Part shown: piece after piece, positions 51,684-60,431 of the stretch
How the letters are laid out: each line of letters opens with the position of its first letter
How positions within the stretch are numbered: position 1 is the stretch's first letter
From: UBA1952 sp965246905
Lineage (GTDB): Bacteria > Bacteroidota > Bacteroidia > Chitinophagales > Chitinophagaceae
DNA length: 64,000 nucleotides
Reading direction: 5' to 3'
Assembly (NCBI GenBank): GCA_965246905.1
Contig: CBDFFZ010000025.1
Coordinates: forward strand, 5,328 to 69,327
The notes under the pieces: model-generated
The model's input: only the letters and a program-made list of their open reading frames with translations
What the model was told of the DNA's origin: nothing
Databases searched by the model: none
Made by a program: the position numbers and the translations under genes

Positions 51684-54600
51684 TTAAAAAGCCAATTTTA
51701 ATCCAATCACTATTGTTCGTGGACTGTTCAAAAAGCTTACTTCCTGCGTCTTCAGATTATATAGGTCCTTAAACGCCTGTGTATCCTGGCGTTGGTTTGC
51801 ATAGGTAATACCAGCGGCAGAAGTAAGATAGCCATCATCAGTAGATGAACCTGTGTAGCCATATACACCTAATACATCACGCGTATTAAATAAGTTTTGA
51901 ACGTATGCGAAGGCATTGAAAGATAGCCCGCCTTTTTTGCGACGTTCGCTCATTAACACTTTACTATCGCTCTTTTTGCCGAAGCTTATACTAAAATCCT
52001 TATCAATATTCAGATCGAACATGTAATGCCAGGGCAAACGAGATGTATTAACGCCGCCCTCAATTACTTTATCTTGTTGAATCTGGCTTTGTGGGTTTAA
52101 ATATTTCGTATAAGGCTCCCCACTACGCGAACGGAAAATTAAAGAGGCGCCGGCATTTTCAAGGAAATGTGTTCCGCTTATAGTCGGACCTTCACCATCA
52201 TAATATCGATAGTCTATCGTTGCATTTATATTATGACGGGAATCATTATTTAAAGGAAATTGATTTCTTAGGTTCGGTAAACCAGCACCTATGTAATTAG
52301 ATAACAAGCCACTTGTGGCTATATTATTGCCATTACCACCATTAGCAGACGTAGGATCGGATCCCGTTCCTTCATTAAATCCTAAAGTATAATTTACTAC
52401 CATTGAGATGGGCGAGTTGCCTAAGCGACGAAGATCATAAGTAAATGAAAAGCCTTTATAAGTAGAGAAGTCGCGGTTACCATAAGTATAATAGGTGGTA
52501 GGATATGCTTGATAATAGCTACGAATCTGAATTTGGTCCTTGCGCTCTTTATAGAATGCCTCCAATTTTACAGAGGAATTCGAACCAAGCTTTTGTTGGA
52601 AGCCTACCTGGTAATCAATTGTCTTTTCTGGTTTTAAATCCGGGTTGCCAATTATAGAAGTTGGATTTTCGCGGAGGAAAAAATAATCAACAGGAGTAGC
52701 ATAATTTGTAGAGGATCCTGGGTTAGTAGATACTGGCCGTTGTACGAGTACATCGTAGTGTGCATAAAATAAAGCAGATTCACTTAGCGGAAAAGAGAAG
52801 TTAATACGTGGCATAACATTTACCTGCGGCTTATAATCTGTAAATACATTATCCGGATTAAAATCGGCATCTTTAATATCTGCAATCTTTTTACTCGCTG
52901 TTTTTTGTATCCATGGCTGCAAAGTAGCACTTCCCGTACTTGTACGTAAGGTTACTGGATTTTGCACTTCATTACCACTTACGTCATACCAGCTATCACC
53001 ATTACGATATCCAATTACCGTTGGAGCATCAGAAGTATTTTCGCCAACATATACAACATAGTCGCTTTTGATATTGCTTGGTACCTGTGTACGATTTTGC
53101 AAGTCAGCTACTGTCTTTACAGGCGCTAACGAATATGGATCTTTCAATACTTTTGTATTTGCATCGAACCGTTCTACACGTACGCCGAGTGTTATCAGGA
53201 AATCTTTAAATTGAATGTAATCAGATAGGTAACCTGCAATATAGTTTGGCCGGTAGGCACCTATTGGCCGCGTATAAAACGATCCTGTTGCATCTTTCTT
53301 TTTAAAGAAATCATTAAAATTCACAGTTCCTGTTTCACGGTTTCCCATCCAATCATATCCAAAATAATTTGCTCTTATAGAACTATTTGTCCATAGATCA
53401 TCCGGCGAAAATAAGTCTAAAGAAAAAGTTGACGGTGCATACTCGTCAATATTTATGTATTCATTCGCTCCCTTGCCTAACTTTTTGCGCAGATTATAAT
53501 CAAAAGTTGTAGCATTAGCAGTATCTGCAAAACGGTCATAAAGAATAGTATCATTCGGGCTTATCACAATTTTACCCGCTAAAAGATCCGCTTTTGAATA
53601 ACGAACTCCATTCCTTATTACATAAGGCTCATTTGTATTTACTGCTGAAGGATCAACCGCCTTATTTTCAAGCAGTCTCATTAATGTCCAGAGTGATGCT
53701 CCGCCTACAGTGTAATAACGCTCGTTACGCTGCTGATAATATAATCCGAATTCTATTGAGTGTGTAGTGCGTTTATACTTATAATCAAAAGATGCATCCA
53801 CGGTAATAGCGATCTGGTCATTATTCGTTTTTGACCATCCTGTGCTTTGAGCGCCAATATTATTGTACAAGCTATACGTTTGGAGTGCATTTCCTGTTGG
53901 GACATCCCCGTTTCTTAAGCCTTTTCCGCCATTTATTTCAGAAAGGGAAGTTGTAGGCCCTGACGTAATGTTATAATAATCGCTTGTGTAATTAGCCAAA
54001 ATAGGGTTAAGATCCGAAGGCGTAAATCTAACACCTGTACGGCGGTAGCCTACACGGCGAACTCCGAAACCGATCGTATCATTTGCATCATAACCTGGTA
54101 CATAAGTTGGCTCGTATAATTCTTCGAACTTACCAACATATCCATAATCAAAAGTGTTGTGCTTATGGTTTTTATCCTGAGTTGTATAATAATCCTTTTG
54201 GTAGTCTGCCTGCACCGTATAATAAGCATTTGAAATGGACCCGTTTTTTGAGCTATCTACTGCGCCACTTGCAAATTTTTGAGTAAACCGTACAAATCCC
54301 CGGCCGGTATATGCCCGGCGGCGGCTCATTCCGTCTGCACTAAAAAGTGAAGCTGCCTGATCATAATTTGAATTATCCCTTGCATACGCAGAAGCACCTG
54401 CTGTTACGCTAAGACGCTGACTCAGTGCGAATATAAGCTTACCAGAAAGCTGGCCATTGTAATAGTCCGAGTTGGGACGCGATTTCTGCGTTTCCAAATC
54501 GCTTTGATGAATTGACTCGGTTGCATAAAAAGTTGTGGGTGCTCCTGCACTACCAGGAAGGCGGGTAAGTGGGTGCGCTTCGAGCTCTGCGCGCTTGCTA

Positions 54601-55520
54601 TCATTTACAACATAATTTTTATTGTAATTTGGTTGGTTGTCTCTTGCATAATCTGCCTGCCCATCAAGGGTAAAACCAACTATTGGCCTTCTTACATCGC
54701 TATCTGCGCCTTGACCGTGCTTACTGTAAAGCGGACCTGCAAGATTAAAGGAAGCCAGATTGCTGTTGTAGCCATCAAGAGAGTGCTGAAGGCGAATACC
54801 GCCACGCAATGTTGAAGTAATGCCTTTTGTGGTAATGGTAACGATACCCCCGGTTGCATCACCATAGCGTGCAGGGATACCACTGCTGTAAGTAGAAAGC
54901 TGATCTACAGAACCCTGGGATTGATTTACAAAACTCGCATTACCCGCTGCAAGCTGTACGCCATCTACAATATAAGTAGTATTAGTACCGCGACCACCAC
55001 CCAGGCTTAATGCAGCTCCATTTCTTGTTTGGTGCGCCTGCGTGGTAAGCGCCGCCATATCCGTTTGGTTAATCAGCGCTGAATGCTCCAGCTGAGCAGC
55101 TGTTTTTGTGGAAGATGCTCCACCGCCTTTAAAATCAATCAATGGTGGGGCATAACGTACTGCCGTAACAATTACCTGCTTGCCATTTTTACCAATAGCG
55201 CTTTGTGAGGTAACCATTTTGCGATTTACCGTTCTTATACCATCCGTTTGTACCTGTACACCAGATACAATATCTACGAATTGCAGGTATTTAAACGTCA
55301 CGTCATAAGTACCTGCAGCTACCGGACTTACTACATAGTTGCCATCGTAATCGGTAAGTACGCTACCAATAACCAGATTTCCCTGTGTTACAGTAACGAC
55401 TGCATTAAGTACCGGCCCGGCCTGGTCAGTGAGTGTACCTTCAATACGGCCTATCGCGAAAGCAGCACCGGACACACACACGAACAATAAAACAAATAAG
55501 GAACGTAAAGTAAATTTCAT
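51684..55520 (-). CDS. TonB-dependent receptor with carboxypeptidase-regulatory-like domain
   Basis: A 1278-residue outer-membrane transporter. Signal peptide 1-22, a CarboxypepD_reg-like domain (about 24-105, GRIEGTLTDQAGPVLNAVV), plug domain (about 135-245, YIVDGVQLAAGN and ARYGDATGGIVTI) and a 22-strand barrel ending in Phe. No SusD-like gene is adjacent, unlike polysaccharide utilisation loci; instead a T9SS protein and a PorV-like protein follow. The substrate is unknown. The upstream spacer has a weak -7-like TATCTTTA. Confidence 0.88.
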   Translation of the reverse strand: MKFTLRSLFVLLFVCVSGAAFAIGRIEGTLTDQAGPVLNAVVTVTQGNLVIGSVLTDYDGNYVVSPVAAGTYDVTFKYLQFVDIVSGVQVQTDGIRTVNRKMVTSQSAIGKNGKQVIVTAVRYAPPLIDFKGGGASSTKTAAQLEHSALINQTDMAALTTQAHQTRNGAALSLGGGRGTNTTYIVDGVQLAAGNASFVNQSQGSVDQLSTYSSGIPARYGDATGGIVTITTKGITSTLRGGIRLQHSLDGYNSNLASFNLAGPLYSKHGQGADSDVRRPIVGFTLDGQADYARDNQPNYNKNYVVNDSKRAELEAHPLTRLPGSAGAPTTFYATESIHQSDLETQKSRPNSDYYNGQLSGKLIFALSQRLSVTAGASAYARDNSNYDQAASLFSADGMSRRRAYTGRGFVRFTQKFASGAVDSSKNGSISNAYYTVQADYQKDYYTTQDKNHKHNTFDYGYVGKFEELYEPTYVPGYDANDTIGFGVRRVGYRRTGVRFTPSDLNPILANYTSDYYNITSGPTTSLSEINGGKGLRNGDVPTGNALQTYSLYNNIGAQSTGWSKTNNDQIAITVDASFDYKYKRTTHSIEFGLYYQQRNERYYTVGGASLWTLMRLLENKAVDPSAVNTNEPYVIRNGVRYSKADLLAGKIVISPNDTILYDRFADTANATTFDYNLRKKLGKGANEYINIDEYAPSTFSLDLFSPDDLWTNSSIRANYFGYDWMGNRETGTVNFNDFFKKKDATGSFYTRPIGAYRPNYIAGYLSDYIQFKDFLITLGVRVERFDANTKVLKDPYSLAPVKTVADLQNRTQVPSNIKSDYVVYVGENTSDAPTVIGYRNGDSWYDVSGNEVQNPVTLRTSTGSATLQPWIQKTASKKIADIKDADFNPDNVFTDYKPQVNVMPRINFSFPLSESALFYAHYDVLVQRPVSTNPGSSTNYATPVDYFFLRENPTSIIGNPDLKPEKTIDYQVGFQQKLGSNSSVKLEAFYKERKDQIQIRSYYQAYPTTYYTYGNRDFSTYKGFSFTYDLRRLGNSPISMVVNYTLGFNEGTGSDPTSANGGNGNNIATSGLLSNYIGAGLPNLRNQFPLNNDSRHNINATIDYRYYDGEGPTISGTHFLENAGASLIFRSRSGEPYTKYLNPQSQIQQDKVIEGGVNTSRLPWHYMFDLNIDKDFSISFGKKSDSKVLMSERRKKGGLSFNAFAYVQNLFNTRDVLGVYGYTGSSTDDGYLTSAAGITYANQRQDTQAFKDLYNLKTQEVSFLNSPRTIVIGLKLAF

Positions 55521-55629
55521 ACCCTGTTTAAGAATTTTATCAATTGAGGGAGGTAAAGATAAAAGAATCTGTTAAAGAAAAGTAAGTCCCATCAATTAAT
55601 TTGTCAGTAAATCGTCTTTTTATTGTTTA

Positions 55630-56562
55630 TCAATTAGTTATCAGCTTTTCTAACAGCACCCTGCTCATTTTATACAGCGCTTCCAGGCTATATCCAGCTA
55701 TATGAGGAGTAATAATCACGTTTGGCAGGCCTTTTAATGCATTTAATCTACCACGCTCATCATCACTCATTTTATCCAGCGGCTCTTCCGGCCATACATC
55801 CAATCCCGCAGCACTGATTTTTCCACTCCCTAAGCCCTTTTTTAACACTTTTGTATCAACTACTTCTCCTCTTGACGTATTGAGCACTATAAACCTTTGG
55901 TACATCGCAGATAAAAACTTTTCATCAAGATAGTGCCAGGTGTCTGGGCCTATCGGCACATGGAAGGAGATAATCTGCGCCTCTTTATATATCAGCTCCA
56001 GATCTACGCAATACTCCACATATTCCGGCACATTTCCTGTTACTTTCGTATCAAAAGCCAGTATTCGCATATCAAAGCCCTGCAGTTTTTTTGCGAAGGC
56101 CCGGCCCGTGTGCCCAAAGCCAATAATGCCAATGGTTTTTCCTTCCAGCTCTATTCCCCGGTTCTCCTCGCGCAGCCACTTGCCCTCCGCCACCTCGTTT
56201 GCACTCCAATGTATGCGCTTGGTAAGTCCCAAGAGCAGGCCCATTGCATGCTCGGCCACTGCATTACAGTTGCCTTCCGGGCTGCCGGCGCAGTGTATCC
56301 CTTTAGCTGTTGCATATGCCACATTGATTACTTCCATCCCGCTGCCCATCCTGCCAATCCAGCTGAGCTGTGGCGCTGCATCAATCAGATCTCTATCTAC
56401 CCTGAGCCTTGTAGAAGTAATGATGCCGGTACAATCTTTTACCAGCTCCATCGCTTCCGGCTGTGTAATCTTTTCCTTTACGAGCAGGGTGTAACCCGCT
56501 GCCAGCAAGCCTTCCGTAAGCACCGGATGCACCGGCGCCGCAATCAATACTTTCCCTTTCAA
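55630..56562 (-). CDS. D-2-hydroxyacid dehydrogenase (phosphoglycerate dehydrogenase-like)
   Basis: NAD-dependent dehydrogenase of 310 residues. Rossmann motif GIIGFGHTG, catalytic Arg in NTSRGEVVD, Glu in WPEEP and His in TPHIAG are all present. Could be a SerA-like or a broader 2-hydroxyacid enzyme; the lack of the ACT domain of many SerA proteins leaves this open. The start is TTG, overlapping the rsmA stop as TTGA; no ATG is available. Confidence 0.82.
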   Translation of the reverse strand: MKGKVLIAAPVHPVLTEGLLAAGYTLLVKEKITQPEAMELVKDCTGIITSTRLRVDRDLIDAAPQLSWIGRMGSGMEVINVAYATAKGIHCAGSPEGNCNAVAEHAMGLLLGLTKRIHWSANEVAEGKWLREENRGIELEGKTIGIIGFGHTGRAFAKKLQGFDMRILAFDTKVTGNVPEYVEYCVDLELIYKEAQIISFHVPIGPDTWHYLDEKFLSAMYQRFIVLNTSRGEVVDTKVLKKGLGSGKISAAGLDVWPEEPLDKMSDDERGRLNALKGLPNVIITPHIAGYSLEALYKMSRVLLEKLITN

Positions 56563-57314
56563 GCCATGTATTTTTTATAGATGCCCACAAACTGCTCCAC
56601 ACTCAACTGCTCGGCCCGTTGCGTCATCATATCTTCGAGTAAAGCCTCCGGTGGTAAGGTGCCGCGCAGTGCATTGCGCAATGTCTTTCTCCGCTGGCTG
56701 AATGCTGCTTTCACGAGCCTAATAAAACCCTTTTTTCCGCTAATGCCATACGGGTTGCCTGTATTTGTAAACCGCAATACGCCACTCATCACTTTCGGTT
56801 GCGGGGTAAACGACTGCGGCGGTACATCAAACAGGTAATCAACTTTAAAAAACGCCTGTAGCAGTACACTGAGTATGCCATACGTTTTGCTGCCCGGGCC
56901 TGCCGCCATGCGCTCCGCCACTTCTTTCTGAAACATTCCAATCACTTCGTCCACGCTTTCCTCCCACTCCAGCACCCGGAACATAATGGGTGAGGAAATA
57001 TTGTACGGGAAGTTACCAACAATAGAAAAACGGCCATCATAAGGGATCGTTACGCGCAGGATATCTCCCTCAATAATTTTGCCCTCAATTGCCGGGAATA
57101 TTTTTTGAAGATAAAGCACCTTCTCCATGTCGATCTCTACCGCTTTATAAGCGATGTCTTTCCATTGCAGTAAGTATTTGGTAATTGCGCCGCCGCCGGG
57201 ACCAACCTCCAACAACTGCATGTCCGGCTTACGGGTTACGCTTTCCACCACGCGGCGGCATATGTGCTCATCGTGCAGGAAGTGCTGGCCTAAGCTTTTT
57301 TTCAGGGTGTACAT
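56559..57314 (-). CDS. rsmA: 16S rRNA dimethyladenosine transferase
   Basis: SAM-dependent enzyme (KsgA) that dimethylates two adenines in the 3' end of 16S rRNA. A 251-residue protein starting MYTLKKSLGQHFL, with motif I LLEVGPGGG, motif IV NFPYN, and the C-terminal FSQRRKTLRNAL. An upstream ATG would add 11 residues before the conserved start. Its final codons overlap the dehydrogenase start by 4 bases. A -7 box lies 15 bases upstream. Confidence 0.93.
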   Translation of the reverse strand: MYTLKKSLGQHFLHDEHICRRVVESVTRKPDMQLLEVGPGGGAITKYLLQWKDIAYKAVEIDMEKVLYLQKIFPAIEGKIIEGDILRVTIPYDGRFSIVGNFPYNISSPIMFRVLEWEESVDEVIGMFQKEVAERMAAGPGSKTYGILSVLLQAFFKVDYLFDVPPQSFTPQPKVMSGVLRFTNTGNPYGISGKKGFIRLVKAAFSQRRKTLRNALRGTLPPEALLEDMMTQRAEQLSVEQFVGIYKKYMA

Positions 57315-57329
57315 GTGGACTGCAAAATT

Positions 57330-57337
57330 CAAAATTA
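57330..57337 (-). promoter_or_regulatory. Putative -7 box of rsmA
   Basis: TAATTTTG on the minus strand, exact TAnnTTTG match, 15 bases before the chosen ATG. Confidence 0.45.
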
Positions 57338-57422
57338 AAAAACACAAAAAACGTCTTTTCTTTTGGCCTTCGCATTACTGTCTGAACGGTGATTTTTTTG
57401 AGCTATTTGATTTTATGATTTC

Positions 57423-57455
57423 CCGTAGAGACGTTGCGATGCAACGTCTCTACGG
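57423..57455. repeat. Perfect 15-bp palindrome, REP-like
   Basis: CCGTAGAGACGTTGC, loop GAT, then the exact complement. It sits between divergent rsmA and the aminopeptidase gene, not at a gene end, so it is unlikely to be a terminator. Similar GTAGAGACGTTGC palindromes are, from memory, common intergenic repeats in several bacterial genomes. Confidence 0.7.
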
Positions 57456-57529
57456 CGGGCCGTATGCCCAAAAGTTTTGTAGCAGCCGGTGCCGTGCTTC
57501 AGCGGCATGCGCCCGAAATTTCCACACGC

Positions 57530-57537
57530 TATATTTG
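57530..57537 (+). promoter_or_regulatory. Putative -7 box of the leucyl aminopeptidase gene
   Basis: TATATTTG, exact match, with the start codon only 4 bases downstream. Transcription would begin at or next to the ATG, giving a leaderless or nearly leaderless mRNA. Confidence 0.5.
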
Positions 57538-57541
57538 CGCC

Positions 57542-58975
57542 ATGCAATTTAAAATACAACCCAAGCCCGGTAAGGGGCCACAGCTATACCTTATAGATAA
57601 TGCGGAAACGCTCATAACCCTTGAGCTCAGCCCGGAAGAGCAAGGCTATGCCGCAACATCGATCAAGGCCGACCAGGCGCTTATCACCCTCAACCGCTAC
57701 AGCCAGCAGCTCTTTATCTGTTTTATCAAACCCAAAAAGACCGACTGGCAAACGGCCGAAAGCCTGCGTAAAAGCGGCGCAGAGCTTGGCCCGCTATTGC
57801 AGCGCTTTAAGGCTGCCGAGCTTACCATCCATAACCACAGTACTTTCCTGAAAGCTGCGGTGGTGCTGGCCCAGGGCCTTGCGCTCGGCTCCTACCAGTT
57901 CCTGAAATACCGTACTGAAGCGGCTAAGCTGCAGCACGATCTGAAAACAATTTCGTTTGCGCGTAATGCGGCCACGGTAAAGGAGATAACGGAGCTTGCC
58001 GTGCTTGTAGATGCCGTGTACCGTGCCCGTACGCTGGTAAACGAGCCTTTAAATGCGCTCAGCGCCGTGCAGCTTGCTAAAGAGATCAGCGCGATGGGCA
58101 AGGAATCCGGCTTCAAGGTTACGGTGCTCGGTAAAGATCAGATCACTAAGGAAGGCATGGGCGGCATCCTCGCGGTAAACCGCGGATCTATTGACCCGCC
58201 AACCTTTACGGTGATGGAGCATAAGCCAAAAAAGGCGCTCAATAAGCAGCCAATTGTGCTGGTGGGCAAAGGCATTGTATATGATACCGGCGGCCTCTCG
58301 CTGAAGCCCACTCCCAACTCTATGGACCGTATGAAGAGCGATATGAGCGGCGCCGCGCTGGTGAGCGCGGCCATGTATGCGGTAGCAAAACTCCAACTGC
58401 CCCTGCATGTGATAGCGCTGGTACCGGCCACGGATAACAGGCCCGGTGAGGATGCCTATGTGCCCGGCGATGTAATAAAAATGTATAGCGGCGCAACTGT
58501 GGAAGTGCTGAATACGGACGCGGAAGGCCGCCTGGTACTGGCCGATGCGCTGCACTGGGCAAAGCGCTATAAGCCGGAGGTGGTTTTTGACTTTGCTACG
58601 CTTACCGGCTCTGCAAGCGCAGCGGTTGGCGAGCACGGCATAGTGTGTATGGGCACAGCAGATGATAAGGTAAAGCAAAGGCTTGCCGCCGGTGGATTTG
58701 CGCAGTACGAGCGCCTGGTAGAGTACCCACTCTGGGATGAGTATGGTGACCAGATAAAGAGTGATATTGCCGATCTGAAAAATGTAGGCGGACCAACGGG
58801 TGGAGCCATTACGGCGGGCAAGTTTCTCCAGCATTTCACGGCCTACCCGTGGATGCACTTTGATATTGCGGGCGTTTCTTTTGCTACGGCGAAAAAAGGC
58901 TATATACCGGTTGGCGGCACAGGCTACGGCCTGCGGATGCTGATGGATTACCTGATGAATTATGGCGCAGTATAG
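57542..58975 (+). CDS. Leucyl aminopeptidase (M17 family)
   Basis: Binuclear zinc aminopeptidase of 477 residues. N-terminal macro-like domain, then the catalytic domain with VGKGIVYDTGGLSLK (metal-binding Lys and Asp) and the family signature NTDAEGRL at 324-331. Start at the ATG giving MQFKIQPKPG, right behind the -7 box; upstream codons in the same frame run through a palindrome and are not coding. Cytoplasmic. Confidence 0.9.
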   Translation: MQFKIQPKPGKGPQLYLIDNAETLITLELSPEEQGYAATSIKADQALITLNRYSQQLFICFIKPKKTDWQTAESLRKSGAELGPLLQRFKAAELTIHNHSTFLKAAVVLAQGLALGSYQFLKYRTEAAKLQHDLKTISFARNAATVKEITELAVLVDAVYRARTLVNEPLNALSAVQLAKEISAMGKESGFKVTVLGKDQITKEGMGGILAVNRGSIDPPTFTVMEHKPKKALNKQPIVLVGKGIVYDTGGLSLKPTPNSMDRMKSDMSGAALVSAAMYAVAKLQLPLHVIALVPATDNRPGEDAYVPGDVIKMYSGATVEVLNTDAEGRLVLADALHWAKRYKPEVVFDFATLTGSASAAVGEHGIVCMGTADDKVKQRLAAGGFAQYERLVEYPLWDEYGDQIKSDIADLKNVGGPTGGAITAGKFLQHFTAYPWMHFDIAGVSFATAKKGYIPVGGTGYGLRMLMDYLMNYGAV

Positions 58976-59139
58976 AGGGGTCATGATAACTGTTTTTTAC
59001 CCTCTGGCATTAAATTCTCCAAAGCGCTTACTTTTTTCTTTGAATGGGAGAAATTAATGACCACTTTAAGAAAAAAAGTTCCTGATCCGGCAAAAGAAAT
59101 GCCTTAAGCGGCTTCTGCGGAGACTATACCAGTTAAGAA

Positions 59140-59170
59140 AATGGGCACTACAACTTATGCAGTGCCCATT
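59140..59170. terminator. Hairpin after the aminopeptidase gene
   Basis: AATGGGCACT pairs with AGTGCCCATT (10 bp) across an 11-base loop and is followed by TCATTT. It lies about 165 bases after the stop codon and directly before the 42-bp repeats, whose units contain a related GGGCATTT segment. Confidence 0.45.
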
Positions 59171-59198
59171 TCATTTAATGAAATGCCCAAAGTATATT

Positions 59199-59412
59199 AC
59201 TACTTGCGCTGAACAGTAAATAAAATGCCTAAAATGATTTACTACCTGCCTTGAACAGATAAGTAAATGCCCAGGTAGAGATACTACCTCCGCTTATGAG
59301 CATATGGAATGACCAGGCAGGATTACTACCTGCCCTGAACAGATAAGTAAATGCCCAGGTAGGGATACTACCTGCCCTGAGCAGTTAATAATATGCCCGG
59401 GTAGGAATACTA
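59199..59412. repeat. 42-bp minisatellite, five units plus a partial one
   Basis: The motif ACTACCTGCC (or a close variant) recurs at 59199, 59241, 59283, 59325, 59367 and 59409, a strict 42-base period. Each full unit holds a potential hairpin between CAGGTAG and CTACCTG. Outer units are diverged, inner ones nearly identical, typical of an array that grew by internal duplication. On the minus strand the period of 14 codons gives a repeated VVxLPGHxxxCSGQ string, but the frame is short and unsupported. The rest of the 587-base spacer has no gene. Confidence 0.88.
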
Positions 59413-59562
59413 CCCTGCTTAACCCTTTCTGATATAAAGAGGCAGGAAATGCTCTTCCCGGAGTTGAATGATTAAGGATATTTCCGGAGCAAAACATCTG
59501 CAAAAGACTTTTTGTAAAAGCCCTTGCGGATGCCGCTAATATTGTGAGTAAAGAGATCAGGA

Positions 59563-60222
59563 TTATCTTTTCCAGGCAATGGCCAGACCTAAACCTATAC
59601 CGCCATTCGGCGCAGCTGCAGGCGCCATGCGCATAGACAGGTTGGGCGATACATCGAAGTTCTTAAGGTGGGCGAATGCCAGCGCATCCACTACCTGCAG
59701 TATATAGCCTACACCGGTGAGGAGATAGGTAAGGTCCAGGTTTTTCTTGTAATAGTCCTGCCTTGTCTGAATGTCGGTGAGCGAGTATCTGCCGGTATAT
59801 TCATCCTGGAAGGCAGGGTTTGTAAGCCGGGATACATAAGCCTTACGGTAGTTGCGGTAATTCTTTGTGTTATCTACCAGAAAATAGCCTGCTACGGCCA
59901 CCAGCCCATACACTACGGGCACTTTCCAGTACTGGCGGTTGTAGATTTGCCCGCTTCCGGGTAATATCGCTGCATAAAGCGCGCTTTTCTTAGGCTTCGG
60001 CTGGAACGGGCCTTTTACAGCGGGCGCTACATCTGCCGCAGGCGCTATTGGCGCTATTACGGTAGTGCGCTCTTTCAGCTCGGCTTCTTTCCGGTCGGCA
60101 AGCGAATCCGGGATTATTTTATTCAGCGAAGTATCGGGTACGGCCTGCGCGCTGCCCCGGTAGCCTACCAACAGCAGGAACAGCAGTATGCCCAGGCAAT
60201 ACAGGATTCGGATCTTCTTCAT
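59563..60222 (-). CDS. DUF5683 membrane protein
   Basis: A 219-residue protein of a family common in Bacteroidota. Signal or anchor segment 7-26, Pro/Ala-rich linker, then the diagnostic KPKKSALYAAILPGSGQIYN block (about 80-100), a hydrophobic helix (VPVVYGLVAVAGYFLVDN) and another near 165-185. Function unknown; often near cell-envelope or ParB-type genes. I use the ATG giving MKKIRILYCLG; a TTG four codons upstream falls in the promoter. Confidence 0.8.
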   Translation of the reverse strand: MKKIRILYCLGILLFLLLVGYRGSAQAVPDTSLNKIIPDSLADRKEAELKERTTVIAPIAPAADVAPAVKGPFQPKPKKSALYAAILPGSGQIYNRQYWKVPVVYGLVAVAGYFLVDNTKNYRNYRKAYVSRLTNPAFQDEYTGRYSLTDIQTRQDYYKKNLDLTYLLTGVGYILQVVDALAFAHLKNFDVSPNLSMRMAPAAAPNGGIGLGLAIAWKR

Positions 60223-60231
60223 AGAGTTGGG

Positions 60232-60239
60232 CAAAGTTA
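60232..60239 (-). promoter_or_regulatory. Putative -7 box of the DUF5683 gene
   Basis: TAACTTTG on the minus strand, exact match, 9 bases before the chosen ATG. It makes the upstream TTG start unlikely. Confidence 0.5.
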
Positions 60240-60431
60240 GGGATGGATGGGCAAGCTTCTCTTTTTCCGGCGGCTATGAAGCCGCCGCATTTTGGGTACC
60301 GGGTATAAGCCTGCCCCCTTATCAGCCATTATCAAAAAGCGCCCGGCATTGCTGCACAGGCGCTTCTTTTTTTAAGCTGAATACTTCCTGAAAAACGCGC
60401 CGCAAAGCACATTCCTGCTTATCACAACTGC

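Noticed and set aside
51684..55520. Polysaccharide utilisation locus (SusC/SusD pair)
   Set aside because: No SusD-like lipoprotein or glycoside hydrolase follows the receptor; the neighbours are a T9SS cargo and a PorV-like protein.
58049..58984. Long minus-strand frame antisense to the leucyl aminopeptidase
   Set aside because: Fully overlaps a well-supported gene and its translation is low-complexity and basic.
59199..59412. CRISPR array
   Set aside because: Units are directly adjacent with a 42-base period and no unique spacers; no cas genes are present.
59294..59503. Minus-strand 69-codon frame with 14-residue repeats
   Set aside because: It is only the translation of the minisatellite; no start signal and the frame breaks in the outer units.
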